Under the pieces are notes generated by a model, which made no database searches, had not been told where the DNA came from, and saw nothing but the letters and a program-made list of their open reading frames with translations. A program made the position numbers and the translations under genes. DNA of 34,548 nt. Origin: Sulfitobacter sp. Its GTDB lineage: Bacteria; Pseudomonadota; Alphaproteobacteria; Rhodobacterales; Rhodobacteraceae. The stretch is taken from NCBI GenBank assembly GCA_024637305.1, contig JAGXFI010000007.1, positions 1 through 34,548 on the forward strand, in the 5' to 3' direction. Below, piece by piece: positions 1 through 8,092 of the stretch; the stretch's first letter is position 1, and the number at the start of each line of letters is the position of its first letter.

Positions 1-31
1 ATTGGTGGGCGTCTGCCCTTAGATCTCTGAT

Positions 32-247
32 ATGAAGGAACTTTTGCGCAGCACAGATCCAACGATCATTGCCTTTGCTACGGCTCTCTTGCAGGGCGAA
101 GATATAGACTGCTTCGCGCTGGACGTAAACATGAGCGTGCTCGAAGGGGGCATCGGCGTTTTCCCGCGTCGCCTGATGGTCCGCAGCGATGATCATGACG
201 CTGCAGAGCGTGTCATGCGCGACAACGATATCCCGTTCGGACGATGA
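32..247 (+). CDS. DUF2007 family small protein
   Basis: The 71-residue product matches the look of the DUF2007 ('putative signal transducing protein') family: a single small alpha/beta domain starting MKELLRSTDP, with a central VLEGGIGVFPRRLMV strand-turn-strand and a C-terminal helix with DHDAAERVM. Members usually have this size and occur beside unrelated housekeeping genes; the biochemical role is unknown. No signal peptide or membrane segment is visible, so it is probably cytosolic. Its last four bases (ATGA) contain the start of the downstream methyltransferase, so the two are likely translated together. No convincing Shine-Dalgarno sequence precedes the ATG at 32, and with only 31 bases of upstream sequence a slightly different start cannot be excluded. 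Confidence 0.8.
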   Translation: MKELLRSTDPTIIAFATALLQGEDIDCFALDVNMSVLEGGIGVFPRRLMVRSDDHDAAERVMRDNDIPFGR

Positions 248-996
248 GCGATCCGCGCGATGCGCGCCTGAGCCGTGATGCGTTTCTGGGTGGCATGCTC
301 CACCTCTATCAGCCGTTAGATGGCTACCGCGCTGGCGTCGATGCGGTTCTGTTGGCCGCAAGCGTAAAGGCGCGGCAGGGTCAGAGCGTGCTGGAGCTTG
401 GTTGCGGTGTCGGGGCCGCGATTCTCTGTCTCGGAGCGCGCGTGCCGGGCCTCTCGCTGACTGGTGTAGAGCGTGAGCCAGCCTATGCCGCGCTCGCAAT
501 TCGGAACGGAGCCGAGACGCTGGAAGTTGTCGAGGCCGATATTGCCGACATGCCCCGCCACCTTCGACAACGGCAATTCGATCACGTCATCGCCAATCCG
601 CCCTATTACGATCGCGCTTCCTCTGTTGCTGCGGGTGCTCCTCTTCGCGAAGGGGCATTGGGCGAGGGGGTTCCATTGGCGGACTGGGTGCAAATCGCGT
701 CAAAGAGATTGGTGCCGAAAGGATTTGCGTATTTCATCCATCGTGCAGAGCGGATGCCAGACATCCTCCGGGCGTTGCCGCATGAAATGGGCGACGTCGA
801 GGTGTTGCCGGTCGCACCACGGAAAGGCCGTCTGGCCGAACTGATCATCCTGCGTGCCCGCAAGAACGGACGCGGGATGTTCAAGTTGCATCCGCCACTG
901 ATAATGCACCGTGCTGCGGCGCATGCGACTGACGCAAAAGACTACTCCGACGCGGCGGACGCAGTCCTGCGCGCTGGTGCCGCGCTCGATTTCTAG
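244..996 (+). CDS. TrmN6-like tRNA1(Val) adenine-N6 methyltransferase family protein
   Basis: A 250-residue class I SAM-dependent methyltransferase. Visible motifs are the SAM-binding ELGCGVG at residues 51-57, an acidic residue ending strand 2 (GVEREP, about 74-79), and the catalytic IANPPYY, with NPPY at 118-121, which marks N6-adenine or amide-nitrogen methyltransferases. The N-terminal LYQPLDGYRAGVDAVLLAA resembles the E. coli YfiC/TrmN6 group, which methylates A37 of tRNA1(Val). I infer an RNA methyltransferase of this group; the exact substrate cannot be read from the sequence, and a protein or other RNA target remains possible. It overlaps the preceding DUF2007 gene by four bases. A cytosolic enzyme is expected. 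Confidence 0.82.
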   Translation: MSDPRDARLSRDAFLGGMLHLYQPLDGYRAGVDAVLLAASVKARQGQSVLELGCGVGAAILCLGARVPGLSLTGVEREPAYAALAIRNGAETLEVVEADIADMPRHLRQRQFDHVIANPPYYDRASSVAAGAPLREGALGEGVPLADWVQIASKRLVPKGFAYFIHRAERMPDILRALPHEMGDVEVLPVAPRKGRLAELIILRARKNGRGMFKLHPPLIMHRAAAHATDAKDYSDAADAVLRAGAALDF

Positions 997-1107
997 GCGG
1001 CTTTAAGCAATCATTTACCGGTTATGCGGTTATGCTGCAGGGCGGCGTGACTTGGGCACGCGAATGTGGTCCAATCATCACGCGTAACTTTATCAGCAGG
1101 AGGAAAT

Positions 1108-1272
1108 ATGGCGCTTACAGCACATGTCGAAAATCTGAAGAAAAAACATCGTGAGATGAGCGATGCCGTCGAAGCCGCACAACGCGCGCCAAGCACCGAT
1201 GGTCTCGAACTTACTTCGATGAAAAAAGAAAAGATGCGCCTCAAAGAAGAGATAACGCGCCTGTCGAGTTGA
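1108..1272 (+). CDS. YdcH family (DUF465) small protein
   Basis: A 54-residue, strongly charged helical protein beginning MALTAHVENLKKKH and ending in a Lys/Glu-rich helix (KKEKMRLKEEITRL). This is the DUF465/YdcH pattern: two helices forming a short antiparallel coiled coil. The function of the family is unknown. The start at 1108 is chosen because a near-perfect AGGAGG lies at 1098-1103, five bases upstream; the reading frame extends upstream but without a better start. The gene stands alone after the methyltransferase and is followed by a hairpin-rich gap. No signal peptide or cysteine motif is present. Confidence 0.85.
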   Translation: MALTAHVENLKKKHREMSDAVEAAQRAPSTDGLELTSMKKEKMRLKEEITRLSS

Positions 1273-1312
1273 ACAGACTGATTACAGCTTTTTCGTAACT
1301 GTCTACTTTGTC

Positions 1313-1334
1313 CCGGATGGGTTCGCTCATCCGG
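1313..1334. other. Intergenic hairpin 1 downstream of ydcH-like gene
   Basis: CCGGATG at 1313-1319 is a perfect inverted repeat of CATCCGG at 1328-1334, with an eight-base loop. No T-run follows on either strand, so it is not a standard intrinsic terminator. It lies 40 bases after the small DUF465 gene and could protect the 3' end of its transcript. Confidence 0.5.
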
Positions 1335-1406
1335 TGGAGGTTTGGCAGTCAGTATCTTTGTGATGCAAGCGGATTTCTCAGCGTCCCTTCCCAAATCCAC
1401 TGCATA

Positions 1407-1423
1407 GGCGATTAGAAATCGCC
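1407..1423. other. Intergenic hairpin 2 (7-bp stem, 3-base loop)
   Basis: GGCGATT at 1407-1413 pairs exactly with AATCGCC at 1417-1423 around the loop AGA. On the plus strand it is followed by CCCTTTC, only a weak T-rich tail. It may be the terminator of the rightward ydcH-like gene, or a second barrier to transcription arriving from the leftward phaAB pair. Confidence 0.45.
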
Positions 1424-1440
1424 CCCTTTCAATTCGGAAT

Positions 1441-1472
1441 AAGGGCCAGCGTGATTGACGCCGGCCCTTTTA
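1441..1472. terminator. Probable bidirectional terminator between ydcH-like gene and phaB
   Basis: GGGCC-A-GCGT (1443-1452) pairs with ACGC-C-GGCCC (1458-1467) around a GATTG loop, giving nine base pairs and one mismatch. On the plus strand TTTTACTTT follows; on the minus strand the stem is followed by TTATTC, fitting a terminator for phaB, whose stop codon is about 20 bases away. Confidence 0.75.
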
Positions 1473-1488
1473 CTTTGATCGGCTTGGA

Positions 1489-2211
1489 TTAAACGAAGAA
1501 CTGCGCGCCGTTCGCCGAGATGGTCGATCCGTTGATGAAACCCGCATCGTCTGACACAAGGAAAGACACGCAGCGCGCGATTTCTTCTGGCTCGCCCAAT
1601 CGGCCGGCGGGAATCTGCGCGATGATGCTTTCGCGTACTTTTTCAGGGACCGCCATCACCATGTCGGTGCCGATATAACCCGGACAGATTGCATTGGCCG
1701 TGATGCCTGCGCGTGCGCCTTCCTGGGCCAAGGACTTGACGATCCCCAGATCGCCTGCCTTCGTTGCGGCATAATTGACTTGGGCGAACTGACCCTTTTG
1801 GCCATTGATTGACGAAATTACGACGATACGACCAAATTTGCGTTCGCGCATGCCGGGCCATATCGGATGAAGCGTGTTGAAGACGCCGGTAAGGTTGGTG
1901 TCGATGACTTCTTTCCACTGGTCGGGCGTCATCTTGTGGAATGGCGCGTCGCGGGTAATTCCAGCGTTTGCCACAACGATTTCGATGGGGCCTAGCTCCG
2001 ATTCGACCTTTTCAATTCCGGCTTTGGAGTCGTCGTAATCCGCGACGTTCCATTTGTAGGTCTTGATGCCGGTTTCCTTGGTGAAGGCTGCCGCGGCTTC
2101 GTCGTTGCCTGCATAGGTCGCGCCGACGGTATAGCCTTTGTCTTTGAGTTCTTTGGAAATGGCGGCGCCGATGCCGCGGCTGCCTCCGGTTACGAGTGCG
2201 ATGCGGGACAT
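1489..2211 (-). CDS. phaB: Acetoacetyl-CoA reductase
   Basis: A 240-residue short-chain dehydrogenase/reductase. The NADPH-binding glycine motif GGSRGIG is at residues 9-15, the NAG structural motif in ANAGITRDAPF at about 81-91, and the catalytic triad is Ser134, Tyr147 and Lys151 with the usual 13- and 4-residue spacings. The sequence CPGYIGTDMV and the end NGSTISANGAQ are typical of PhaB, which reduces acetoacetyl-CoA to (R)-3-hydroxybutyryl-CoA for polyhydroxybutyrate. Its position directly downstream of phaA supports this over FabG. AGGAG sits five bases before the ATG at 2211. A polymer synthase gene is not in the window. Confidence 0.95.
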   Translation of the reverse strand: MSRIALVTGGSRGIGAAISKELKDKGYTVGATYAGNDEAAAAFTKETGIKTYKWNVADYDDSKAGIEKVESELGPIEIVVANAGITRDAPFHKMTPDQWKEVIDTNLTGVFNTLHPIWPGMRERKFGRIVVISSINGQKGQFAQVNYAATKAGDLGIVKSLAQEGARAGITANAICPGYIGTDMVMAVPEKVRESIIAQIPAGRLGEPEEIARCVSFLVSDDAGFINGSTISANGAQFFV

Positions 2212-2254
2212 GAATGCTCCTGTAGTCGGGTAATGTTATTGCCGTGTTTTTGCG

Positions 2255-2279
2255 GGGCGCGCAACTATCTTGCGCGCCC
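2255..2279. other. Perfect 10-bp hairpin between phaA and phaB
   Basis: GGGCGCGCAA at 2255-2264 is the exact inverted repeat of TTGCGCGCCC at 2270-2279, with a five-base loop. It lies in the 75-base phaA-phaB gap. Read in the direction of the genes, it is followed by an A-rich stretch, not T residues, so it should not be a simple terminator. It may stabilise the phaA end of a processed message or reduce read-through into phaB. Confidence 0.65.
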
Positions 2280-2286
2280 GTTTAGC

Positions 2287-3462
2287 CTAGGGGCGCTCAA
2301 GGCACATGGCAACACCCATGCCGCCGCCAATGCACAAGGTTGCCAGACCTTTTTTGGCACCGCGACGCTGCATCTCGAACAAGAGCGTGTTGAGGATGCG
2401 CGCGCCGGAGGCACCGATGGGGTGACCGATTGCGATCGCGCCACCGTTGACGTTCACGATCGCAGGATCCCAACCCATGTCCTTATTGACGGCACAGGCT
2501 TGCGCAGCGAACGCTTCGTTGGCCTCTACCAGATCGAGGTCTTCCGCTTTCCAGCCGGCTTTCTCAAGCGCCTTGCGGGATGCGTAAATCGGACCGACAC
2601 CCATGATCGACGGATCGAGCCCGGCAGTCGCATAGGATGCGATCCTCGCCAGCGGTTCGATTCCGCGCTTCTCGGCTTCTTCTGCGCTCATCAACAGCGC
2701 ACCGGCAGCGCCGTCATTGAGGCCGGACGCGTTGGCAGCGGTGACCGACCCGTCCTTGGCGAAGGCCGGGCGCAGCTTTTGCATTGCTTCCATGGTGGCA
2801 CCGTGACGGATGTATTCGTCAGCGTCGACGACCGTGTCCCCTTTGCGACCCTTGATGGTATAGGCAACGATTTCATCGCCAAATTTGCCAGCTTTTTGTG
2901 CCGCTTCGGCCTTGTTCTGCGAGGCGACGGCGAATTCGTCCTGTTGATCGCGGCTGATCTGCCATTTCTCGGCGACGTTTTCCGCTGTCTGGCCCATGTG
3001 GTAGCCATTGAATGCGTCCCACAAGCCATCCTTGATCATGGTGTCGATCAATTTGATGTCGCCCATTTTCTGGCCGGCGCGCATGGATTGCGCATGGGGG
3101 CTGAGTGTCATGTTCTCTTGGCCACCGGCGGCGACGATTGCCGCATCGCCCAACTGGATATGTTGCGCGGCCAGCGCCACCGCGCGAAGGCCCGAGCCGC
3201 AGACCTGATTGATCGACCATGCGGCGGCTTCTTGGGGGAAACCGGCGTTGATATGCGCCTGGCGGGCGGGGTTCTGTCCTTGAGCGGCGGTAAGGACCTG
3301 ACCGAGGATTGTTTCGGAAACTTCAGAGGGATCGACACCGGCGCGCGCCACGATCTCGCGGAGGACAGCGGCACCCAGATCATGGGCGGGCGTATTGGCG
3401 AAAGATCCGCCAAAGCTGCCGACGGCAGTTCGGGCGGCGGAGGCGATAACGACGTTCGTCAT
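2287..3462 (-). CDS. phaA: Acetyl-CoA acetyltransferase (beta-ketothiolase)
   Basis: A 391-residue thiolase of normal length. The acylated nucleophile is Cys88 in NQVCGSG; the second signature [15 protein letters not shown] carries the active-site His at about 347; the proton-transfer Cys is at about 377 in CIGGGMG. These identify a degradative/biosynthetic thiolase of the PhaA/AtoB type that condenses two acetyl-CoA to acetoacetyl-CoA. It is followed by phaB on the same strand, so the pair makes the precursor of polyhydroxybutyrate. AGAGGA lies eight bases upstream of the ATG at 3462. A stable 10-bp hairpin separates it from phaB. The enzyme is cytosolic and should act as a tetramer, as known for the family. 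Confidence 0.96.
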   Translation of the reverse strand: MTNVVIASAARTAVGSFGGSFANTPAHDLGAAVLREIVARAGVDPSEVSETILGQVLTAAQGQNPARQAHINAGFPQEAAAWSINQVCGSGLRAVALAAQHIQLGDAAIVAAGGQENMTLSPHAQSMRAGQKMGDIKLIDTMIKDGLWDAFNGYHMGQTAENVAEKWQISRDQQDEFAVASQNKAEAAQKAGKFGDEIVAYTIKGRKGDTVVDADEYIRHGATMEAMQKLRPAFAKDGSVTAANASGLNDGAAGALLMSAEEAEKRGIEPLARIASYATAGLDPSIMGVGPIYASRKALEKAGWKAEDLDLVEANEAFAAQACAVNKDMGWDPAIVNVNGGAIAIGHPIGASGARILNTLLFEMQRRGAKKGLATLCIGGGMGVAMCLERP

Positions 3463-3594
3463 AGGGCTAATCCTCTAGCATTTATGGCCGAGGACCTGTT
3501 CGTGACTTGCGGTGAGTGCGCCGCGCTACGATTCCTCCGCCTTCTGCGCCTGTCATTAAACCATTCCTACCGCTGCGGCAACTGAGCGGCGCAG

Positions 3595-4437
3595 CTATCC
3601 CGTAGAACGCAGGGAACGATCATGCATCCAGTGAGGGCGGGTCGTGGGGGCGCTGAAATAGTAGCCTTGCAGGCAATCCACACCAAGCTCAGTCAGCAAG
3701 ACGGCGTCCTCGTGGTTTTCGACACATTCCGCGACCGTGAGCATATCGAAATGCTGTGCAATGCCGATCAGGGCGCGGGTCAGCACCTGATTGTCGGGGC
3801 TATGCGCGATACCCTTGATGAATTGGCCGTCAATTTTCAGTATGTCAAAGAAGAAGTCCTTGAAATAGCGGATTGCGGTGTAGCCTGCGCCAAAATCATC
3901 CATCGCAAAGCATATGCCCTTGGGTTGGAGCCGGTTCATGAGGTCCACGACCAGCTCTGGCACAGTCATGGCAGAGCTTTCGGTGATTTCGAGAATCAAC
4001 CGTTCTCCAACAGTCTCATTGCGCGCCAAAGCCTTGTTCAGCGTTTGCATCCAGGGACGGTAGCCGATGGACCTTGCGGACATGTTGATAGACAATCGCA
4101 GACCGGGATTGTTGTGCAGCGCATTCAGCCCCATTCGGAGGGACAGGACATCCAGTTCGCGGCCCATTTCTGTGTCCTCGACCATTGGCATGAAATCCCG
4201 TGCGGGGATGACGCGACCAGATGGGTCCAGCACGCGAATAAGCCCTTCGTAGAAAGCCACCTTGTCCTGCGCATAACCGCGCATCACCGGTTGATAGGCC
4301 AGCAAGGTCTGCTTGTGCTCGATCGCTTCGCGCACCATGTTCAAAACCGATTGATCGCGCTGTGTCACAGCGTAATCGAGCGGGCTACGCTCTTCCGGAG
4401 GAATGTCCGCTGTGCGGCGGTTGATAGGGGCTGGCAT
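3595..4437 (-). CDS. Stand-alone EAL domain cyclic-di-GMP phosphodiesterase
   Basis: The 280-residue product is essentially one EAL domain from about residue 30 to 265, without a GGDEF domain, sensor domain, signal peptide or membrane helix. The signature is EGL (64-66) in place of EAL. The residues known to bind metal or substrate are otherwise all visible: Glu64, Asn118, Glu150, Asp170-Asp171 in DDFGAG, Lys191 in LKIDG, Glu227 in AECVEN and Gln247 in QGYYF. It therefore should hydrolyse c-di-GMP. The start MPAPINRR at 4437 is preferred because GGAGAG lies five bases upstream; a longer frame back to 4647 would overlap the divergent tag gene and has no family resemblance. Confidence 0.9.
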   Translation of the reverse strand: MPAPINRRTADIPPEERSPLDYAVTQRDQSVLNMVREAIEHKQTLLAYQPVMRGYAQDKVAFYEGLIRVLDPSGRVIPARDFMPMVEDTEMGRELDVLSLRMGLNALHNNPGLRLSINMSARSIGYRPWMQTLNKALARNETVGERLILEITESSAMTVPELVVDLMNRLQPKGICFAMDDFGAGYTAIRYFKDFFFDILKIDGQFIKGIAHSPDNQVLTRALIGIAQHFDMLTVAECVENHEDAVLLTELGVDCLQGYYFSAPTTRPHWMHDRSLRSTG

Positions 4438-4556
4438 CCGGTCTCTCCGAGCGTCATCGTTGAAGTGTTTGTGACGGACAGCCTCTAAGATCGGGTTAAT
4501 CTTCGCATTTTGTTCTAATTTATCTAAGGTGCCGGAAGACAGGAAAAGGGACGGTA

Positions 4557-5135
4557 ATGGAGCGTTGCAAATGGGTCGGGACCGACCCGATTTATATCGA
4601 ATATCACGATACGGAATGGGGCGTGCCGGAGTATGATAGTCGCGCATTGTGGGAAAAGCTGATCCTGGATGGCTTTCAGGCGGGGCTTAGCTGGCTGACG
4701 ATCCTTAAAAAGCGAGACAATTTTCGAGCCGCATTTGCCGGGTTCGACCCGCACAAGATCGCCGGTTGGGGCGAAGATGACGTGGCGCGGTTGTTGCAGG
4801 ATGCAGGAATAATCCGCCACCGAGGCAAGATCGAAGCAACAATCGCCAATGCCCGCGCCTGGGCCGAGATCGACGCCCGCGAAGGGTTTGACCGATTCGT
4901 GTGGCGCTATGTTGACGGGACCCCGCTGCAAAACAGGTTTGCGCGGCAAGAAGACGTGCCCCCGCAGACACCATTATCGACGCAGGTCAGCAAGGCCCTG
5001 AAGAAAGAGGGGTTCAAATTCTGCGGACCGACCATCGTTTACGCCTGGATGGAGGCGTGCGGGCTGGTGAACGATCATCTGGTCAGCTGTCATTGCCACG
5101 ACCGCTGTGCCGAAATGCCCCGGAATCGACGTTGA
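4557..5135 (+). CDS. tag: DNA-3-methyladenine glycosylase I
   Basis: A 192-residue base-excision repair enzyme that removes 3-methyladenine from alkylated DNA. The family zinc site is intact: Cys4 and His17 near the N terminus (MERCKW, EYHDTEWG) and the C-terminal SCHCHDR, which supplies a His and a Cys. The helix-hairpin-helix region and the Q-A-G-L-S-W motif (residues 41-46, substrate pocket in known TAG structures) are also present, as is CGPTIVYAWMEACGLVNDH near the end. An AGGG lies seven bases before the ATG. Transcribed away from the EAL gene. Its stop codon lies inside the -35 element of the rpsD promoter. Confidence 0.95.
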   Translation: MERCKWVGTDPIYIEYHDTEWGVPEYDSRALWEKLILDGFQAGLSWLTILKKRDNFRAAFAGFDPHKIAGWGEDDVARLLQDAGIIRHRGKIEATIANARAWAEIDAREGFDRFVWRYVDGTPLQNRFARQEDVPPQTPLSTQVSKALKKEGFKFCGPTIVYAWMEACGLVNDHLVSCHCHDRCAEMPRNRR

Positions 5136-5159
5136 CTCCGTTGCGAAGGCTCGTATAAG
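5132..5159 (+). promoter_or_regulatory. Probable sigma-70 promoter of rpsD
   Basis: TTGACT (5132-5137) and TATAAG (5154-5159) are separated by 16 bases and stand about 100 bases before rpsD. The -35 box contains the stop codon of tag (5133-5135). The leader downstream includes a small GGGG-TTCG-CCCC hairpin at 5207-5218, just before the ribosome-binding site; whether S4 uses it for autoregulation is unknown. Confidence 0.7.
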
Positions 5160-5257
5160 CGCAACTTCTATTGGTGTTGGTGGCCCTCGCAAGGGGATGC
5201 CTGTCGGGGGTTCGCCCCAGAGGACAACGCCCTTCACAACTCAGAAGGAGAACAGCC

Positions 5258-5878
5258 GTGACCAAACGCACCGCTGCCAAGCACAAGATCGACCGCCGCA
5301 TGGGCGAAAACATCTGGGGACGCCCGAAGTCTCCGGTAAACCGCCGTGAATATGGCCCCGGCCAGCACGGTCAGCGCCGCAAGGGCAAGATTTCCGACTT
5401 CGGTATTCAGCTGCGCGCCAAGCAAAAGCTCAAGGGCTATTACGGCGACCTGACCGAAAAGCAGTTCCGCCGCATCTACAGCGAAGCGGAGCGGGTCAAG
5501 GGCGATACGGGTGAAAACCTGATCGGTCTGCTGGAACGGCGTCTGGACGCAGTCGTCTACCGCGCGAAATTCGTGGCGACCGTGTTCGCAGCACGTCAGT
5601 TCGTCAACCACCGCCATGTGCGTGTGAACGGCAAGCTGGTCAACATTCCATCCTACCGCGTCAAAGAAGGCGACGTCATCGAGGTTCGTGATCGTTCCAA
5701 GCAGATGGTAGCCTTGCTTGAGGCGACACAACTGCCCGAGCGTGACGTGCCTGATTATCTCGAGGTCGATCACTCCAAGATGACAGCGACTTTTGTCCGC
5801 ACCCCGGCGTTGGGCGATGTGCCGTATCCAGTCATGATGGAACCAAATCTCGTGGTCGAATTCTACGCGAAGAACTAA
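5258..5878 (+). CDS. rpsD: 30S ribosomal protein S4
   Basis: The 206-residue product is full-length S4. The N-terminal part ([19 protein letters not shown], then [18 protein letters not shown]) is the rRNA-binding region that nucleates assembly of the 30S body, and the S4 RNA-binding domain spans about residues 97-160 ([14 protein letters not shown] to [14 protein letters not shown]). The start is a GTG at 5258, selected because AGAAGGAG ends seven bases upstream and because it gives the normal [11 protein letters not shown] terminus; the open frame extends further upstream only through non-homologous sequence. It is a single-gene unit here, with its own promoter and terminator, away from the alpha ribosomal operon where E. 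coli keeps it. Confidence 0.98.
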   Translation: MTKRTAAKHKIDRRMGENIWGRPKSPVNRREYGPGQHGQRRKGKISDFGIQLRAKQKLKGYYGDLTEKQFRRIYSEAERVKGDTGENLIGLLERRLDAVVYRAKFVATVFAARQFVNHRHVRVNGKLVNIPSYRVKEGDVIEVRDRSKQMVALLEATQLPERDVPDYLEVDHSKMTATFVRTPALGDVPYPVMMEPNLVVEFYAKN

Positions 5879-5898
5879 GGTTTTTCGCCAGACATTCC

Positions 5899-5933
5899 AA
5901 AGGCCGCGCCTGCGATGGTGCGGCCTTTTGCGT
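5899..5933 (+). terminator. Intrinsic terminator of rpsD
   Basis: AAAGGCCGC (5899-5907) pairs perfectly with GCGGCCTTT (5920-5928); the 12-base loop can pair a little further. TTTTGCGTTT follows. It lies 20 bases after the rpsD stop. Confidence 0.9.
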
Positions 5934-5965
5934 TTATGAAGCCATCGAACTGGCGCTCCTTGGAA

Positions 5966-5995
5966 TTGACCGATAGAACGCGCTGACACTAAAGA
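5966..5995 (+). promoter_or_regulatory. Possible promoter of hisC-tyrA
   Basis: TTGACC (5966-5971) and TAAAGA (5990-5995) are 18 bases apart, upstream of the hisC ATG at 6004. If used, transcription would start within a few bases of the ATG, giving an almost leaderless message even though a GAGTGAG ribosome-site-like sequence is present. The -10 match is only fair. Confidence 0.4.
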
Positions 5996-6003
5996 GTGAG
6001 CCG

Positions 6004-7086
6004 ATGACCCAGATGATTACACCGCAGCCCGGTATCATGGAGATTGCCCTGTATCAGGGCGGTGCCGCCCATGTGGCCGGGCATGACAATGCGCTCAAGC
6101 TCAGCTCGAACGAGAACCCGTTCGGCCCGTCGGAGGCAGCGTTGCAAGCCTATCGCCGCGCCGGGTTCGACCTGCATCGCTATCCGTCCGCAGACCACGC
6201 TGAGCTGCGAACCGCGATTGCGGACATATACGGGTTTGAAGCGGACCGCATTATCTGTGGTGCAGGATCGGACGAAATCATCGCGTTTCTGTGTCAGGCC
6301 TATGCGGGGCCGGGGACTGAGGTAATCCACACCGAACACGGCTTTGCGATGTACCGCATCTCGGCGCTGGCGGCTGGTGCGACGCCCGTGGAGGTGCGCG
6401 AGCGCGAGCGTGTGACGGACATTGATGCGATCCTCGCGGCCTGTAGCGACAAGACGCGGCTGGTGTTCATCGCCAACCCCAACAACCCCACCGGCACGAT
6501 GATCGGAGCGCCGGAACTGGCGCGGCTGGCGGACAAGTTGCCGGCGCAGGCATTGCTGGTGCTGGATGGTGCCTATGCGGAATATGTCGATGGGTACGAC
6601 GGCGGCGCGGCCCTGGTGAAGTCACGTGAGAACATCGTGATGACGCGGACATTCTCCAAGATTTACGGTCTTGGCGGATTGCGCGTGGGCTGGGGCTATG
6701 GACCTGCTGCGGTGATCGACGTACTGAACCGCGTGCGTGGACCATTCAACGTGTCCAACGCCGCGCTCGCTGCCGCAGAGGCGGCCGTGCGGGACGTGGC
6801 TTATACCGATTATTGCCGGGCGGAAAACGCACGGTTGCGCGGCTGGATGGCCGATGCGCTGGCTGAGATCGGCGTGCCGTCGGATGTGTCTTGCGCCAAC
6901 TTCATTCTGGCGCGCTTTGCCTCGCAGCAAGAGGCCGAAGCCTGCGATATGCATCTGCAATCCCAAGGGCTGATCGTGCGGCGGGTTGCTGGCTACAAAC
7001 TGCCGACCTGCCTGCGCATCACCGTGGGGGATGAGAGCGGTTGTCGCCGGGTCGTCCATGCCGTGCGGCAATTCAAGGGAGCCTGA
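6004..7086 (+). CDS. hisC: Histidinol-phosphate/aromatic aminotransferase
   Basis: A 360-residue fold-type I PLP aminotransferase. Visible are the substrate-site motif [10 protein letters not shown] (34-43), GAGSDE for the PLP phosphate (about 87-92), ANPNNPTG (about 157-164), the PLP-ring Asp in LDGAYAEY, and the Schiff-base Lys219 in [15 protein letters not shown]. The family transaminates imidazole-acetol phosphate in histidine synthesis and often also phenylpyruvate or prephenate. The next gene, tyrA, begins three bases after its stop, so the pair probably also completes tyrosine and phenylalanine synthesis; the substrate balance cannot be read from sequence. Confidence 0.93.
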   Translation: MTQMITPQPGIMEIALYQGGAAHVAGHDNALKLSSNENPFGPSEAALQAYRRAGFDLHRYPSADHAELRTAIADIYGFEADRIICGAGSDEIIAFLCQAYAGPGTEVIHTEHGFAMYRISALAAGATPVEVRERERVTDIDAILAACSDKTRLVFIANPNNPTGTMIGAPELARLADKLPAQALLVLDGAYAEYVDGYDGGAALVKSRENIVMTRTFSKIYGLGGLRVGWGYGPAAVIDVLNRVRGPFNVSNAALAAAEAAVRDVAYTDYCRAENARLRGWMADALAEIGVPSDVSCANFILARFASQQEAEACDMHLQSQGLIVRRVAGYKLPTCLRITVGDESGCRRVVHAVRQFKGA

Positions 7087-7089
7087 ACT

Positions 7090-8007
7090 ATGGCTGTCAT
7101 CTATGACCGCATTGCCCTTGTCGGTTTGGGTTTGATTGCGTCCTCGATGTACTGGGCGATCAAGCGGGGCGGGTTGGCCGGTGAGGTTACAGGCTATGCC
7201 CGCAGTGCCGAGACACGGGACATCGCGCGCGAAATCGGTTTGTGCGACCGGGTCTGCGATGACATCGGCGAAGCCGTGCGAGACGCTGATCTGGTTGTTC
7301 TTTGTATTCCCGTCGGCGTGATGGGAGCCACGATGGAGCAGATCGCAGGCAGCCTCAAACCCGGAGCGACGGTGACGGATGTCGGATCGGTCAAACGCGA
7401 TGTGATCGAACAAGTCACACCGCATGTGCCGCCGGGAGTGCATTTCATCGCCGGCCACCCTCTGGCCGGGACGGAGCATTCCGGCCCGCGCAGCGGTTTT
7501 GCCGAACTGTTTGACAACCGCTGGTGCCTGCTGGTGCCGCCGGAAGGGGCGGACGCCGGCGCGCTGGCGCAGCTCAGATCGCTCTGGATGGGCATGGGGG
7601 CCAATGTCGAAGAGATGGACGCGGATCACCATGATCTCGTCCTCGCTGTGACGTCGCATGCGCCGCACCTTATCGCCTATACGATGGTGGGCGTAGCCGA
7701 TGATCTGCGGCGCGTGACCGACAGCGAAGTCATCAAATATTCCGCCGCCGGCTTTCGCGATTTCACCCGTATTGCCGCGTCCGATCCGACCATGTGGCGT
7801 GATGTTTTCCTGACGAACAAAGACGCTACACTGGAAATACTCGGGCGCTTCACCGAAGAGCTTTTCGCGCTGCAACGCGCCATCCGGCAAGGCGACGGAG
7901 AACACCTGTTCGACTATTTCACCCGTACCCGATCCATCCGGCGCGGGATCATCGAAGCGGGTCAGGATACCGACGCGCCCGACTTTGGTCGGGCGACGCG
8001 CAAGTAA
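7090..8007 (+). CDS. tyrA: Prephenate/arogenate dehydrogenase (cyclohexadienyl dehydrogenase)
   Basis: The 305-residue enzyme has an N-terminal Rossmann domain with the dinucleotide motif GLGLIASS at residues 12-19 and the conserved catalytic and substrate motif GHPLAGTEHSGP starting at about 122, followed by the all-helical dimerisation domain (VTSHAPHLIAYTMV, about 186-199). It oxidatively decarboxylates prephenate or arogenate in tyrosine synthesis. No ACT or chorismate-mutase domain is fused. It starts three bases after hisC, so the two form an operon. The coding end contains a perfect 7-bp hairpin at 7977-7994. The protein could be called TyrC if it prefers both substrates; that needs assay. 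Confidence 0.93.
   Translation: MAVIYDRIALVGLGLIASSMYWAIKRGGLAGEVTGYARSAETRDIAREIGLCDRVCDDIGEAVRDADLVVLCIPVGVMGATMEQIAGSLKPGATVTDVGSVKRDVIEQVTPHVPPGVHFIAGHPLAGTEHSGPRSGFAELFDNRWCLLVPPEGADAGALAQLRSLWMGMGANVEEMDADHHDLVLAVTSHAPHLIAYTMVGVADDLRRVTDSEVIKYSAAGFRDFTRIAASDPTMWRDVFLTNKDATLEILGRFTEELFALQRAIRQGDGEHLFDYFTRTRSIRRGIIEAGQDTDAPDFGRATRK
7977..7994. other. Perfect hairpin inside the 3' end of tyrA
   Basis: GCCCGAC (7977-7983) pairs with GTCGGGC (7988-7994) around TTTG, ending about 13 bases before the tyrA stop. No T-run follows directly; a GGGGTTTTT lies about 35 bases on. It may contribute to termination or be chance. Confidence 0.4.
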
Positions 8008-8092
8008 TTCGGGCGTTGGGGTTTTTGCTATAGCGATCAGGTTTTGGATGCGGCTATTTCATTTTGACACGGCATAATTGCGGCGCTTGCAC

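Noticed and set aside
2233-3585. 450-codon frame antisense to phaA
   Set aside because: The opposite strand encodes a complete thiolase with all active-site residues, and the antisense product shows no recognisable domain.
6622-7905. 427-codon frame antisense to hisC and tyrA
   Set aside because: It crosses the boundary of two clear genes and has no ribosome site or motif.
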